From Scolanthus callimorphus (Eukaryota > Cnidaria > Anthozoa > Actiniaria > Edwardsiidae): a stretch of 64,000 bases of DNA. The position numbers and the translations under genes were made by a program. The stretch's first letter is position 1, and every line of letters starts with the position of its first letter. Under the pieces are notes generated by a model. It had not been told where the DNA came from and made no database searches. It worked only from the letters and a program-made list of their open reading frames with translations. Below, piece by piece: positions 12,015 to 26,076 of the stretch. The stretch spans positions 6,554,251-6,618,250 of the forward strand of contig CM066924.1 of assembly GCA_033964015.1 (NCBI GenBank). The letters are read 5' to 3'.

Positions 12015-12175
12015 TCTACGAAAAGGAAGTTCCGGACTTTTTAAAAATCAGCAGTCGGGAAGAAAAAAATACGAGTTCGAGAACGTCCCAAGGCCCGTGG
12101 ACAAAGTTACCCAGAAGGCCCTGCGCATAGGTTTTTACCCAGAAATCATTTGGTTCGTCATTTAGCGCAAACATC

Positions 12176-12229
12176 ATGGCGACAAGACAAGTTAGAACGC
12201 GGAAAACTTCAGCAAAAACGTCTCGAAAG
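12176..12229 (+). CDS. Candidate first coding exon of a zinc-finger gene (copy A)
   Basis: An 18-codon exon, MATRQVRTRKTSAKTSRK, runs from ATG at 12176 to a strong splice donor AAG|GTGAGT at 12229/12230. A paralogous exon at 27673-27729 differs by one whole-codon indel and several substitutions but stays open and keeps the donor, which supports coding. The exon ends in phase 0, matching the phase-0 acceptor of the zinc-finger exon at 19853. The simplest model is a short basic N-terminus spliced to the zinc-finger exon 7.6 kb downstream. The peptide also loosely resembles a histone H3 tail (see findings). Other exons may lie between. Confidence 0.5.
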
Positions 12230-12386
12230 GTGAGTATTTTAGTAGTTTTAGGAACGCGTACATGAACTTTAGAACGTGGAACGTGGTTGGTTAGTAGGGC
12301 TACCAAATAGTCCTGTTTGTATTTGCGAGATCGAACATTCAGTAGAAATTCATGGAGTAACATGCAAAATGGCATCGAACTTTAGT

Positions 12387-14045
12387 CCCGGAGTAATTAA
12401 TCGATGAAAATCGATCATCGGATAGCCAATCGATAAATCGATATTAATCGATCAAATCAGTCAATTAATATCGATTGATATTGGCAATCGATGATTAATC
12501 GATAGTCACACGTTGATAATCTTAATTTCATCGATTTCCATCGATTATTATCGACTGTCATCGATTAACATCGAATTTCATCGATTAACATTAAATTTCA
12601 TCGACTAATATTTACTAGAAAAGAGGAGCTCTGTTATCAATGAAAATAGTACCGGCATTACAGCCAACTCTCGCCTTGCGGATACGCCAACATTACGGAC
12701 ACCTCGCTATTATGGACAAAAGTTGGACCCCCATCTAAGGCCTACGGTAAATGCCACTCATAGAATGATCACTCATAGGATGCCGCTTTATACTTTATAA
12801 TCAATAAATATCTATTGTTTTGTATTGGAACGGCATTGCTTCGTCTACTGGTTTGTTCATATTTCTCAATATGCAACAACAACTTGGAATTCAACGTTGT
12901 ATTTCAACTTTGATAGCTGCAAATTGATACCCAACTGCAATCATATCAAATAAAATGTTGACAAAATCGGCAGCGCACTCACGTTTTCGTCACTACCGTA
13001 AAACAAAGCAGTTTCACGTCCTAGGGTCCTGTCCAGTATCCGTTTTCAAACTTATACGGATTCGCAGCGTGTTAGTGTGGACGGGAGATTCGGAAAATTT
13101 AGCTACACAAAAAGCGATCAGTTTTTATTTGATGTTCAGCGTGGAAGGACAGCCTCAAATTAAGTGGTACAGTTTGACGTCATCATTTTCATTTTTATCC
13201 GGATTCGACCGTCCACGCTAAACCGATATGTATGCGGATTCGTTTTTATTCACTTTCTAGTGCGTTTTCAAACTTATACAGATTCGATGAAAACGATCAG
13301 CGTGTTAGTGTGGACGGAAGGCCTAACCGTATCAAAAAGTATACGGATTCAAATGAAAACGCGTTAGTGTGGACAGGCCTACCCTGCGAGCAGTGATTTC
13401 CTCCTCTCTTAGGCCGGCGAATAGCGGCCTAAGAGAGGAGGAAATCACTGCTCGCAAGGTAGGACAGGACCTTAGTTCTGAAGAAAACGGTTGAAATGCA
13501 TTTGATTTCATACATTTGCACGTGCGCGCTTTGTGTTCTGTAATCAAGCACATTGTCCTCTGCCGTTGTCGTCCTCGTTGCCGTCGTCGCATCGTAAGGT
13601 CTCTATTGCGGACTCTCCGTAACGAGAGTTGACTACTACTCCCCAACTTAGCCTGCGTAGAAAGCGTTTCCCGTCAGTGTGTTTCAGAGGTCAGAGAAAC
13701 GTTTTGTGTGCGGCCAAGTCATTGAATCTCGTATTTGTAAACTCCGTGGAAATGCTTGCTACGCAGGCTTCCCCCAACTACTACGGATCCACTACTACTC
13801 CATTGCGCTACTCAGATATCCTATATGGAACCTGTTCAGGGTGAATTGAATTCAATGAAAATCGATGCTAATCGATGTTAATCGATGATGATACTATCAT
13901 CGATTGCTAATCGATAAAAGGTCACAAATTTGCTGTTCATCGATTAACCATCGATTTCCAATATTAATCGATTGATTAGCATCGATTATTATCGATTAAT
14001 ATCGATTTTCATCGATTATCGGTTTCATCGATTAATTACTCCGGG
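12387..14045. mobile_element. ATCGAT-rich inverted-repeat transposon in the intron
   Basis: A 1659-bp insertion with a 6-bp target duplication TTTAGT (12381-12386 and 14046-14051). Copy B has the uninterrupted site near 27877. The ends CCCGGAGTAATTAATCGATG and its reverse complement lead into about 200 bp of dense ATCGAT-containing repeats on each side. The interior contains further inverted-repeat pieces, including one with GTCCACACTAACGC-like motifs, but no transposase. Confidence 0.82.
13385..13456. repeat. Perfect 32-bp stem hairpin
   Basis: The left arm starts TGCGAGCAGTGATTTCCTCC and the right arm is its exact reverse complement, separated by an 8-base loop. The hairpin is nested in the ATCGAT-rich transposon. 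Its age must be low or its pairing maintained, because no mismatch is seen. Confidence 0.8.
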
Positions 14046-14110
14046 TTTAGTGGATGATTGCTACTGTGCTGTAGTCACACAAACTTTAATTCAGCGGATT
14101 AGCAAAATTG

Positions 14111-14207
14111 TTCCCTGCTAGCAGAGGCCTCTTTTTTCTGCATTTCTCTTTTCCTCGCGAACCTCAGCCAGCGAAATGCAGAGAAAAGAGGCCTCTGCTA
14201 GCAGGGA
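14111..14207. mobile_element. 97-bp hairpin element with 10-bp target duplication
   Basis: Inverted ends TTCCCTGCTAGCAGAGGCCT and the reverse complement enclose a short loop. AGCAAAATTG is duplicated on both sides (14101-14110 and 14208-14217). Copy B (about 27930-27940) carries the empty site. Related end motifs occur near 59305 and 59715. Confidence 0.8.
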
Positions 14208-14217
14208 AGCAAAATTG

Positions 14218-15393
14218 CTAATAATTCCCAATGCTCAACTAAAGCGATGGAAGCAAATATCCCGAGCGCGAAACAGAGGGTGTAGTTGTAAGCGGCTTCC
14301 TCTCAAGTAGGATGTCTGCCCAACGCCGAAGCTAGAAATTTTTGTCTGGGGGGGCAAGCCTTGGTCATTCTTTGTATTTGCTGGGGGGCAAGCAGGTTTT
14401 TCCCCACATGTTGACACTAAAATTTTTACTTCGCTGGGGGGGCAACTGCCCCCTCTGCCCCCCACTAGCTACGGCCCTGCTGCCTAGGTATCGATGTGTA
14501 TATTTATAGCCAGGGTCTATGTATACAGAGAATATACAACTAAAATAGACAGGTATATACATTGTATATTTGTGCAATCCCACACCTTAGTGGGTTTTTT
14601 CCTAGAGCCCGTGAGACTTCTCTTAGCTGTTACATAGTTGTTATTTGCTATACAGCAATAATGAGACCAATGATGCCTACAATAAGGGAACTGGATACAG
14701 GGTGATAATGCGACCACCTGTGGAAGACTAGCCCAACTGGGATAAAAATCATTTTGAAGCGCTCGCCCACCCTCCTGTGTGTGATCACACTGCGACTCTT
14801 ATCGTATCGCCAAATTTATCACCCACATCTTAATGCGATGCGGTAATTGTTGCATTGTGAAATATGTAGTATACTTTTGAGAGACGAATTCCATTCACAA
14901 CAACATATAAATTAAGGAAATATTGTCGAAAACATATCACAAGAAACTCTTAATCTACTTTGCCGAACATTTACCTGTAGGTTGAAAGGCACAGTAAATT
15001 GTAGAAGTAAGTCATTGAGTGCAGTTTAAGGTGACTCCACGAAAAGTCCAAGCGCATTTTCTGAAAATATAATTTCGATAACTTTTATAATATTCCTGTG
15101 ACAAATATCAAACTTGGAGGACAGTAAGAGGCATCTTTTAGCAATACTTTAACATACTCTGATCTTTATTTGCGTTAATACTTATAATAATATCCCAGTT
15201 ACAGTGGACCCCCTTGTTCCACTTTAGACATCTCTAAAGAAAATTTTGCTATCACCTTTTTACGAAATTTCAAAACTGAATTTAATTCAATTTAATTGCC
15301 CTGTGTAATTAGAGAATCTTAGCCAATTCCTCGGAACCAAATTTTAAATTTTAAAGGAGCAAACGAATTGATTGACTTGAATTTTTCTTTCTA
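14218..15393. other. Intron-like non-coding stretch
   Basis: No gene is supported. Visible content is a G-run stretch with GGGGGGCAAGC repeats (14349-14460) and, at 15028-15210, half of a MITE related to the one at 9074. Confidence 0.5.
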
Positions 15394-16006
15394 CTCATGC
15401 TTAACATTAAAAAGTCCTATAGCATCACCAAAAAAAACACTGAAGTTTCCTGAAATTTTGCGGAGAAGACCTATTATGGTCTAGTGCCTTCAAATGCTAA
15501 GCTGATCATCCAATGATAACTGCGTTGTGGAACACTATGTTTTATAGATGCTGTAGAATATTTTAAAATTGGTCAGGAAATAATGAACTATTACCTCTGT
15601 CTTTGCCTTCTACCACCTTCAGGCCCGTAGCTTTAGGTGTTAACTTGTCCCAGTTCTAATATTCGGTGGAAAAACATTTATAAGTAGAGAAATGCCTCTT
15701 AAGACTCAAGGGAGAGGGTTTGAAAAACAATTTTCGTTTGTCAGCCTTCACTAGAGCAGACAATTTCTTTTCAAACCCTCCCCCTTGAGTCCTCAGAGGC
15801 ACAGGTAATCATTCGTTCTTTCTTATGACCAATTAATAATATTCTACCAGCATCTATAAAACATAGAGTGATCCACAACACAATTATCAAGGGACGATCA
15901 GCTTAGCATTTGAAGATATAAAGCAATAACATGTCTTCTCCGCAAAATTTCAGAAAGCTTCAGTGTTTTTTGGTGATGCTATAGGACTTTCAATGTTAAG
16001 CATGAG
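15394..16006. mobile_element. 613-bp foldback element
   Basis: CTCATGCTTAACATTAAAAA at the left pairs with TTCAATGTTAAGCATGAG at the right. Pairing continues with modest divergence for about 200 bp on each side, including the shared ATAGCATCACCAAAAAA and TGCTAAGCTGATC motifs. The centre contains a second smaller palindrome around CAAACCCTC. No coding sequence. Confidence 0.75.
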
Positions 16007-19000
16007 AGCATGGTATGTTAAGGTATTGCTCAAAGTGAAAACATGGGACAACAATAGTGAAAACATGGGACGAAAATGTTCAAATTTCCTTCAGCAAATA
16101 CAGTAAATGTATGGGAAAATCTCCTGAGAAAGGCCCCCCCTGGCCCCCTGGCTACGCCCCTGTATCTGTAAAGTTGTTACGGCCGCTCCCGTGCCCACCC
16201 CCGATGTGGGTGACGTTTTCGTCCTGACACGTGACAGTGTAGCGTGTTTTCTCAGAGAGTTGTAATCGGTCGAGGAGACGAACTCCAAACGTGTTTATGG
16301 GGAGTCAAATCGCTTCATGTACGACTTCAACCGTATACAAAGGACACAAATGTAAGGCAATATGGTTTTCTCGTTAGTTTTGCCTAGACGTTAATCTTAT
16401 GTGCATGTATTTATACCTACACTTGTAGAAATTCGTTACCTCGTGAACACTGCTGAACTCGTAATGTGTCAAAACTACCCAGACTACCGGCTGTGAAATC
16501 GCGGATTTATCGAGAGAATCCCAACGAAGGCAAGAATATTGAAGTCTATAAGGACGGACAAGGATCACAGATGAACGATATCCTTTTGAATTGCACTTGA
16601 TTTGTTGAATAAAGATGTAGTTGATGTTCGCGCGAGTACCGAATTATTTCTAACTCGAGGCAAAACGGTAAACGGCCTCGCCGGAACAAAAGTGTTCAAG
16701 CTCAAATTCCAATCGACCAAAATTACTTCTCTACTTTACATATTCCTTGCACTATAATTTAGCATTCTCGTACCAAGACGCTTTCCGGGGTTTTTACGGT
16801 GCGCAGTGGTTTGTGGGATAATTTTAACAGGGTGCACAGAGAGTTATGGGATATGCGTAGGAAAGCATCTGGTAACAAATGTCAAGAATCTTGCATAACA
16901 GGGGAAAACTTGAAAACGACCACATTTGTTGGAAGTTTTCTATCCTCAATCATCAAAAAGAGCCTATCAAGCCTTTCCACCTCCAAATAAATACAACAAG
17001 AAAACAGCCCGTCACTTCGTGACGCTAGAAGACTCAACCTGAGTTCCCCCTTCCATAAACTGCTGATTTACATTACTAATGACCTCCCTTCAAGAAAGAC
17101 CCCCTGTCGCATGCCGAAATAAATCATGAAGTGAGCCCCAGAGCCTTTTTTGTGTGTTTTGCACTGGTCTCCCTGATTTTGCTGGAGAAAATGACGCACG
17201 TGTGTCGTGTGAGTCAGTACGGCTCTCAAATCTGTCTAAGTCCGAAGAACCCGCTAAAATTGAAAACGCAAGCCTATTACACAGAAAAACCATTTGACTT
17301 CCGAATTGTTTGTATGCTTATTATATCTCAGTAAGGGAAGAGAAGAAACAGGTAAAGTAAAATTGTTCTAAGAAATGTTTAGTTTATCATAGGGTTTTTT
17401 TAGAGAATTTCATTCATGGCGGGTAGGCAGTGGCAGTGGTGTAAGTTTGTTCAAACTTGAATGATAATTTTTCTCAGCTCAAATCTTTCGAATTAAAATT
17501 ATCCCTGTACATAACAGTAAGTAATCTGTAATAGAATCATTTAGTTTTTGATGCCTATGGTGCTTTCGGCTGAGGGAAATAAGTTCTTTTTTAGTTTATG
17601 TGGTATATTCAAAATGGCCGCGATAGCGGCTTTGTCCCTCGATGAAACAATCGCTTGAATTAGAACTTAGCCAAAGGTGAATCTTTTCTAACAAAACACG
17701 CCCACTTGAGAGATTTCCTTCTTCTCTTCGTGTGTGTGTCCTTCGTTTTGCGATACAGCGTAAGGATTTACACTTTGGGAATATTATTCATGGCTTTGCT
17801 TTGTGTAAATTTGTCACTCATTTCGCCTTAGCGCGCGAACAGGAAAGCAAGGCACTGGTGTACGTTTGTTCAAGCTAATGAAATTTTTTCTCAACTTAAA
17901 GCTTTCGAATAACACTTATCCCTGCACATTCCTGACAGTAATCTGTGACAGAACCATTTAGGTCTGAATGACTATGGTTCTTTCGGCTGTGCGAACTGAG
18001 TTCTTTTTTAGTTTCTGTGGGAGATTTCAAAATGGCGGCGATGGCAGCTTTGTCCCTCGCTTAAAGGGGCTCTCGCACGCTTAATATTCGTCCACCGTGG
18101 ACTTAAAATAGGTAAAATTGTATCCGTGAAAACGCATGTACATTTGCCCGTAGTAATCAAAATAATCCTCCAGATTAATAGAAAACCTTTCAAGCGTTAG
18201 ACAAATGCAATTCCAGGTTGTTTTGACCTGATATCAAGAGGATGGAATTGGATTGCGATTTGAGCTATTTTCTTGTCAGAGAAGTGGTCAGCAAGCGTGC
18301 GAGAGCCCTTTAAGAAATCGCTTGAATCAGAACTAAGGCCAGGGTGAATCTTTTCCAACCAAAACACCCTCACTGTCGAGATTTCCACCTTCTCTGCAAG
18401 TTTGTGAACTTCTTTTGGCGACACAGCTTCAGGCCTAAGCGGAGTGAGTGCGAACGATTTAGCCAATCAGAAACGTTTGCGCAGACAACCCGATTATAAT
18501 AGTATAGATATTTCCTTGTTTAGATCTAATTGTGGAGCAAACTTGTCGAACTAGACTATCCAAACAAACTAAAAATGTAAGGAACCAATTCAAATTCCAT
18601 TCAACGACGACTCGGGAAGTTAAGTGCCGACCACCCTTCTGTGAACATTTCGTGAAACGAGCCAAAACGGACATTTTTACAATTATTTGGTAATACTTGA
18701 GTTGAATTGGGTTCAAAACCATGCACAGATAAACGAATTTAACTCACCCGTCCAAGTTACTCTACTTCGCGAGTCCGTACGAACCGCACTGCTTTGTCAA
18801 CGAGAATTAATGGGCAAATTGCATATGATGCGCATTACGCGCATGACAAAGGAAATGTCGTCAAAGAAATTTGAATCATAAAAAGATTCAAAAACAAGAA
18901 ACACTGCCCCCAAAACTAATGACTTAGCCCTTTCTTTACAAAAGCCAGTCAGAAAGCCCTAGCATTATTATAGGTATCGCTAATACATTCATTTCTTTTC

Positions 19001-19360
19001 TATGACATTTGAACGGCATTTCTTTGCTCATCGTTATTATAGGTAAATAATTGATAGCTATTCCAAAGGGAATTCTTCTCTTTTTGAGAGTCATGTAATT
19101 ATGAACAGATCTTTTGTCCCGACACAGAAGATATGTCAATTATTCGGAACGCCTCTCTAAATACACTATTCGTAATGAAAAGCTTTCAATGTTGATCTTT
19201 TGTTTGCCATTTCAAAATCTCTCAACAATACAACTTGAAGCCAGTCTATATCAGATTTCTTATATCTCGATTTCAATGCAGTAGTTCTTACAAATTTATT
19301 TCCCTTTTTCTAAACCAAACTTGGAATTATGAATTATTACTGGCAACCGTTTAAGAAGTA
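16007..19360. other. Intron-like sequence with dispersed duplication
   Basis: Bases 16720-16995 are repeated at 31029-31345, and 18500-18560 is repeated at 31345-31418. This indicates that 16.7-18.6 kb and 31.0-31.4 kb belong to paralogous gene copies. Bases 17400-17660 and 17830-18060 are also diverged copies of one another (GTTCTTTTTTAGTTT and AAAATGGC motifs). No conserved exon is recognised. Confidence 0.5.
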
Positions 19361-19614
19361 GTTTACAAAACTCGCTGTCGTGTTTTATCGGCAGATAGAA
19401 ACACTCGTCTTCGTCTCGTGTTTCTATCTGCCGATAAAACACTCCCGCTCGTTTTGTAAACATTACTTATACAACAGGAAAAAAAAACTAACTTGGAATT
19501 AAGAATCATTACTGGCAACCGTTTTAGAAGTAGTTTACAAAACTCGCTGTCGTGTTTCCGGCTTCGTCTTGTGTTTCTATCTGCCGATAAAACACTCCAG
19601 CTCGTTTTGTAAAC
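19361..19614. repeat. Two tandem hairpin repeats
   Basis: At 19361-19461, GTTTACAAAACTCG pairs with its reverse complement, with an inner stem of GTTTTATCGGCAGATAG and a TCGTCTTCGTCT loop. A second copy at 19533-19614 has lost part of its left arm. Both are preceded by ATTACTGGCAACCGTTT. Confidence 0.75.
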
Positions 19615-19826
19615 ATTACTTAATAATGGTGAGAGTAAGGATGTGGGGAAACCACATAAAAATAGGTTGGACGAGGGGCTATGTATGGGCTCCAGGATTA
19701 CTGTGTTGTACATTTTAAAGGCCCATCACCAACCGACAGCCTTTGCGGACTCTTAGCCAATCAGAGCACCCGAAAAACAATGGATCATTTTGAAAATGAC
19801 TGACATTTACCAAACTTAGTACTTAA

Positions 19827-20940
<1,114 letters not shown>

Positions 20941-21684
20941 TAGCCCGGGTCGCATGTAGGTTCGAGCTATCAACTATTTCCAGTACAAGTTTCTCAAAAC
21001 TGCTTTACAAGTTTCCGAGGTCACGCACACTCACGTTCAGTGACTCTAAACCCCATTTCTTAAGCCTAAAGTAAGTCCCCACTTTACTAGAAACATTAAT
21101 TTTCGTGTTATGAATATATATTTGTGGTAACTAAGCTGTATTTCACTTTCTGTTGCGAATTTAAGTGCCAGTAAAATCTAGAAAATTTGACGCAAGTAAG
21201 TTGCTCGATTAAAGAAAAGGATGGTGGAATTGTGTATGTACTTTTGTGATTACAATTCAGCGATTTACCAATTCCGAGATGATTGATCTTTAAGTCCTTT
21301 ACAGTGCAGTTTACAATCATGAGTGGGTTTCTCTTATTACTTAATTTATAAATTAATAATCTATCAACCTTATAATGATGTTCTACGAGATTAAAAAAAC
21401 TTTATTTTTATTTTTGGCCATTATATGCTATGTAATGCTAATTAACGTGCATGGGATCGCTCCTTTTCTATAGGCCGTTTCACAGATTGTCAATAGCATG
21501 CTGCATAAAGAAAACTCTGAACGCCCTACAGAAATGGATGGGGCTAGAGGGACTGAACGTGAGTCTGTGTCATCTCGGAAACATGTAATATAAAGTGCAG
21601 TTTTGGGAAGCCTGTACTGGAAATAGTTTATAGCTCGAACCTGCAAGCGATCTGTGACCTGCGACCTGCAAATGAGACCCGCCG
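20941..21684. mobile_element. Inverted-repeat element splitting zinc-finger gene B
   Basis: About 744 bp. GGTTCGAGCTATCAACTATT and TTCCAGTACAAG at the left pair with the reverse complement at 21600-21645. Pairing continues for over 100 bp with a few indels. Outer sequence includes tandem ACCTGCGACCTGC motifs. The insertion falls inside a finger, and about 30 bases of finger sequence are missing at the junction, so no clean target duplication is seen. Confidence 0.8.
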
Positions 21685-22359
21685 ACTGGAGCCAAACCCT
21701 ACGAGTGTCGTGAATGTGGCGGATGTTTTTCAGAGTCTGGTAGCCTTACACAGCACATGCGTACACACACTGGAACTAAACCCTACGAGTGTCATGAATG
21801 TGGCAGTTGTTTTTCACAGTCTGGTAGCCTGACACAGCACATGCATACACATACTGGAGCCAAACCCTACGAGTGTCGTGAATGTGGCAGTTGTTTTTCA
21901 GAGTCTGGTAGCCTTACTCAGCACATGTGTACACATACTGGAGCCGAGCCCTACGAGTGTTGTGAATGTGGCAGTTGTTTTTCAGATTCTGGTAACCTTA
22001 CACAGCACATGCGTACACATGCATACTGGAACCAAACCCTACGAATGTGTCATGAATGCGGTAGTTGTTTTTCACAGTCTGGTCACCTGAAACAGCACAT
22101 GCGTACACATACTGGAGCCAAGCCCTACAAGTGTCGTGAATGTGGCAGTTGTTTTTCACAGTCTGTTAGCCTTACTAAACACATGCGTACACATACTGGA
22201 GCCAAACCCTACGAGTGTCATGAATGTGGCGGATGTTTTTCAGAGTCTGGTAGCCTTACTAAACACATGCGTACACATACTGGAGAGAAGCCATACGACT
22301 GTCGGTACTGTGGCAGATGTTTTACATATTCTTTCCAGCTTAGTCGGCATACAGCTTAG
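21685..22359 (+). pseudogene. Zinc-finger gene B, 3' part, separated from its 5' part
   Basis: The open frame starts in a linker (TGAKPYEC) directly at the edge of the inserted element and has no splice acceptor or ATG of its own. Eight fingers follow. The linker before finger 5 is abnormal (AYWNQTLRMCHEC), as if it had suffered compensating indels. The linker before the last finger is the canonical TGEKPYDC. The last finger, CRYCGRCFTYSF, matches the distinctive final finger of copies A and C, so this is the original 3' end. It breaks off at HTA because of a slipped repeat. It is unlikely to be expressed as a separate protein. Confidence 0.82.
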
Positions 22360-22386
22360 TCGGCATACAGCTTAGTCGGCAGTTTC
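22339..22386 (+). repeat. 16-bp triplication that ends the last finger
   Basis: CTTAGTCGGCATACAG occurs twice in full and a third time in part. Copies A and C have a single CTTAGTCGCCATACACGC followed by the normal basic tail. The slippage puts a stop codon right after the first repeat unit. Confidence 0.85.
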
Positions 22387-22948
22387 GATGTGTTTTCCTG
22401 GCAATGTTGACCAATTCGAAGTTACATTTTCAAAAGATAAATATGTTGGCTAAAACAAAAAATAAGTTTATTTTTGTTTCTCGTGATTTGATTGGCTGTG
22501 GTAATTTTGCGAGATGAGATTATTCGCGCATGTATATAAATTAGGCGAGGCTGAGAATTATAGTTAATGTTCTATTTTAGTTGAGAAAACTGTGTCTAAG
22601 AGAAATTGTATTCCGAGAGAAATAAGGTTGGTGTGTCTACCAGGTCGTCATATACCCGTGGTAGCCAAAATACCGAAAACGAGATATTCATTGTCCCGCT
22701 TAACTGACAAGGGCGGTGACAGGTAGGGAAACACAGCAGAAAAAATTGCTTCAAGTAGAATCTCACCTCACGCCTGTAGAATCGTAGGTCATTTAATATT
22801 TGCGCAGCAATTTCTGAGGAAGGGTTGCAAAGGTAGATAATAGGGAAGTTTGTTCATCTGCGCGCGGGAAAAACTAGGTTTGGCGTGCTGGTGCGTGCAG
22901 GTAGCCTCGTCTGCACGCAGAGAGACTTGCTTCTTTGCAAAAGACTCT
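22387..22948. other. Insert relative to copies A and C, nothing recognised
   Basis: The 3' flank seen in A and C resumes only near 23350. Between the zinc-finger stop and that point lies AT-rich unique sequence plus the MITE at 22949. No gene is supported. Confidence 0.5.
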
Positions 22949-23288
22949 GAGTACGTTTCTTTGGGAAAATCGGGATTTTTTTTTTTTTGGATCGTACTAG
23001 ATTTTTCTTGAACGAAAGAAACATAAAATCTGAAACTGGATTTGTTTTAACAAAACCCAGCCCTCTATCTGACAATCGGCCAATGGCAGTACGCCTGCAA
23101 AGAAGGACCGCTGGCAAAGCGTATCGCTTTCGGATTTTTCCCCCAAAGAAACGGCAAGATCATGAATCCGTAAAATCCGGATTAAGTTTGAATCTTTTGA
23201 ATCCTGCCTTCAGATTTCAGTAAAGAAACAAAAAATACACTTTTGGATTGCAAATCCGGATTTGTTTTTTTCCCAAAGAAACGCACTC
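22949..23288. mobile_element. MITE with GAGTRCGTTTCTTTGGG ends
   Basis: GAGTACGTTTCTTTGGGAAA at the left pairs with CCCAAAGAAACGCACTC at the right. The inner arms contain repeated ATCCGGATT and AAATCCG motifs. It is 340 bp long with no coding potential. Confidence 0.65.
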
Positions 23289-23399
23289 TCTGTGTCGCTT
23301 TTTATGTGTCTTAACACACACACCCGCAATGACGCTAAGGTATAGATTAAGTATTTTCAGAAACATATAACTCACTTATATGTTTCTGGTATTTTAAAT

Positions 23400-25260
23400 G
23401 CGGAATTTATTTGACATTTTCTTGGATATTACAGGTAAACAGACGGATTGTGACCATTGTGGCGATCATTGTTGATCAAGTAAAAGGATTGGTAAAAGGG
23501 CCGATAAAAGGATTGGTTCTGTTCACTGAAACCCTACGTACCAGAGTCTCCATGCTTCACTCGTTCATTGACACGCTATTAAGCCAAGACGTGTCAGTAA
23601 GCGTGTTAGTAAGCGAGTGATACTACCAAGGGTAGTTCACAGACAGAAATCACAGGACGTTGTGTTTATTCCTTTTAGTAAAACATATATTGTAATGATA
23701 AACGCGTATAAGTTGACATTATAACACACTGATACAGAGTTTTTTTTTTCAAACAGATCTAGAACATTACATCTATGTTTCCGCAGGTTTCACTTGATTC
23801 TGTTTCTCTGGTTTGTTCATAAGAATAACTGATTAAATATTAAATGTTAAAGGAGAAATCCTTCATGGAAATTTCCAATGGAGAAGTTTTGCCATTTGCG
23901 TTTGAGCTTGGACAGAAACGTTTTTTTTTTATGAAAATGCCGTGATTTGATGGTTGAGACTGGAAGATTAGGAACTCGTTAGAAACGCCCTGGCAACGTC
24001 CCGTTTGTCGCTTAGAAACGTAGCGTCCGTGCCTTCATCTTTGAATCGCTCTAAACGACGCCAAAAATAGTTTGTGGCCAAGCTCAAAAGCAATTAGCAG
24101 TAGCTTCAAAGGCGCTGTCATAGTAATGCTCCATGGCGAGAAATAGCGAATGATAATTGGAGGAGTTTAAACATGACCCTAATTATGCTGTCAATAAAGT
24201 CGATTGTCCTATTGCGTCTCTCATTGGTCGCTGTCGATTGGTGGGTCAATTAGTATGCAAAAACAAACCCTGACTTCCGGGAGAGACAGAAGAGAGAGTG
24301 AAGGGTTGTTATAAATTGCTTAAAACTTTGCCTTTTCGGCTGATAACATGCCAAGAAGAAACAATTTGAAAGCAAAGTAAAATAATATATCATGCTTTTT
24401 GTTAATTTTGGGAAAATATCGAGGATGCGTTGATAAATAACGAGAGTCAATACTGAACTTTGCCTTCGCCGGTTCGCTTCAAGTTCGCGCTAATATTTAA
24501 AAATTAAGTTCGCTAGGCACTCTGGTACTCGTTTCTAGTCTTTTTGGACACATATTATTAGCAGAGGAACGCCTGGTTGTACACTGTCGAAGAACTGGCC
24601 GCTCAGAGCGGAAAGAAGTGAAGAAATCGGCATTTTTTCGAGCTTTTTTGCTTCGAGGCGGACTTCAAGGGCCAAACAATGAAGCCTCGTTTAACATGGA
24701 AGTGGATCTTAAAAACCGAGCTGAAAAATCATTTACATGACGTGAAATCTGTGTGAATTTACGAAGGAATTCTTGTTCTTTTGATCTGGAGGTAAAGTGA
24801 GGTTTGTACGAGCTTATAACGTTACGAAATTTGACTGTTAGTTCTGTGTATTTTAGCGCCGTGGCATAGACTTCCTCTTGTAAACAGAGCTCTTGAGTTT
24901 GTAACCTAGATTTGACAAAACCGAACCGATTTTATACTGTAGCCCACCAATATTACCACGAAAAGAAAGATGAACAACATGTTGTTTCGATCGGAGGCAA
25001 AGTAACTTTCGATTTCGAATTTAGCCCAGTGTTATCTTGAATTTAAGTTTCATTGCCATACATTTACAGTAAATTATTTGAAGGTAATCTGAGTCCATAT
25101 TTTAGAAGTGCCACGCTCAAGTGCGCATGTCCATTCGGTATTTCTCCCCATGCGTTTGTTTACAAACGTAACGTTTGCATTTGCACTATGGTCTTTGTAT
25201 TCCAAGTATAAAACATGGCAACCCCGGTCACGGAGCTCGTTGAAGAGATTAGGGGCCGAC
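23400..25260 (+). repeat. Paralogous 3' flank of zinc-finger gene B
   Basis: The sequence parallels 8830-10150 (A) and 51785-53058 (C), including GTAAACAGACGGATTGTGAC and the AAACATGGCAACCCCGGTCA end. It is clearly more diverged than A is from C. A B-specific segment lies at about 24140-25130, and there is no MITE at the place matching 9074. No coding exon is recognised. Confidence 0.8.
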
Positions 25261-25809
25261 CATTTGACTTTTGAGGGGGGGGATGGCTGATTTTTTTTGC
25301 AAGATTTGTTTTACGTCTCTAAGATATTGTAGGATATTTATTTCGTAAAATTAGTTGAGGATTATGACAAATATGCTGTGCAGGAAATTTTTTTCGGGCC
25401 TTCGGGCCGTGCAGAAAATTATGTTTCAAAATCATTTTGAAATAGCCTACGTGTGGACGGGAGGTGCAAACGAAGAAAAAAAAAATCCGTTTTCGAAAAT
25501 AACCCGATACTTGTGGACTAATTGTTCAGGCGCACATGTTTCTCATTTGTGCCATTTAGCTTTCCTTTGTTTTCTCACAATTCTAATTGTTGGCGCGCGC
25601 ATGGTTAATCTTTACGTAAATAAGCCGTCATTTGTTTTCTCACGATTGTAATTGTTCACGCGCATGGTTATCATTGCACAAATTAGCCGTACCTTCTTTG
25701 TTTATGGTTATTGTGCAAATTAGCCGTCCCAGTCTTTTCAATTCACGCGCGCGCTATTGTCATTGCGCAAATTAGCTGTTCCTTTGTTTTGTCACAATTA
25801 TAATTCTTC

Positions 25810-26030
25810 CATTCTCGTACCCAGAGCTCCCCGGCTCGTCTCCTCGCAGGGGAGGCTCTGGTGACATCCAGTTGAGGACCTTTGCTGATTGGCTGTTTTT
25901 GATCGTTGGTGCATGCGCAGAAAGATCTTTCTCTCAACGGCTCTGTATCAAATCTCGCGCATGCGTCAGTGGCTGTCACCAGAGCCTCCCCCACGAGGAG
26001 ACGAGCCGGGGAGCTCTGGGTAAGAGAATG
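25810..26030. mobile_element. MITE family CATTCTCG, copy 2
   Basis: About 221 bp with ends CATTCTCGTACCCAGAGCTC and reverse complement. TAATTCTT is duplicated at 25801-25808 and 26031-26038. The uninterrupted site is present in copy A (about 10830), so this insertion happened after A and B separated. The 8-bp duplication suits a hAT-type mover, but no transposase is visible. Confidence 0.87.
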
Positions 26031-26076
26031 TAATTCTTCTAGCGACATGCCTATCATTGTACAAATTAGCCGTACT

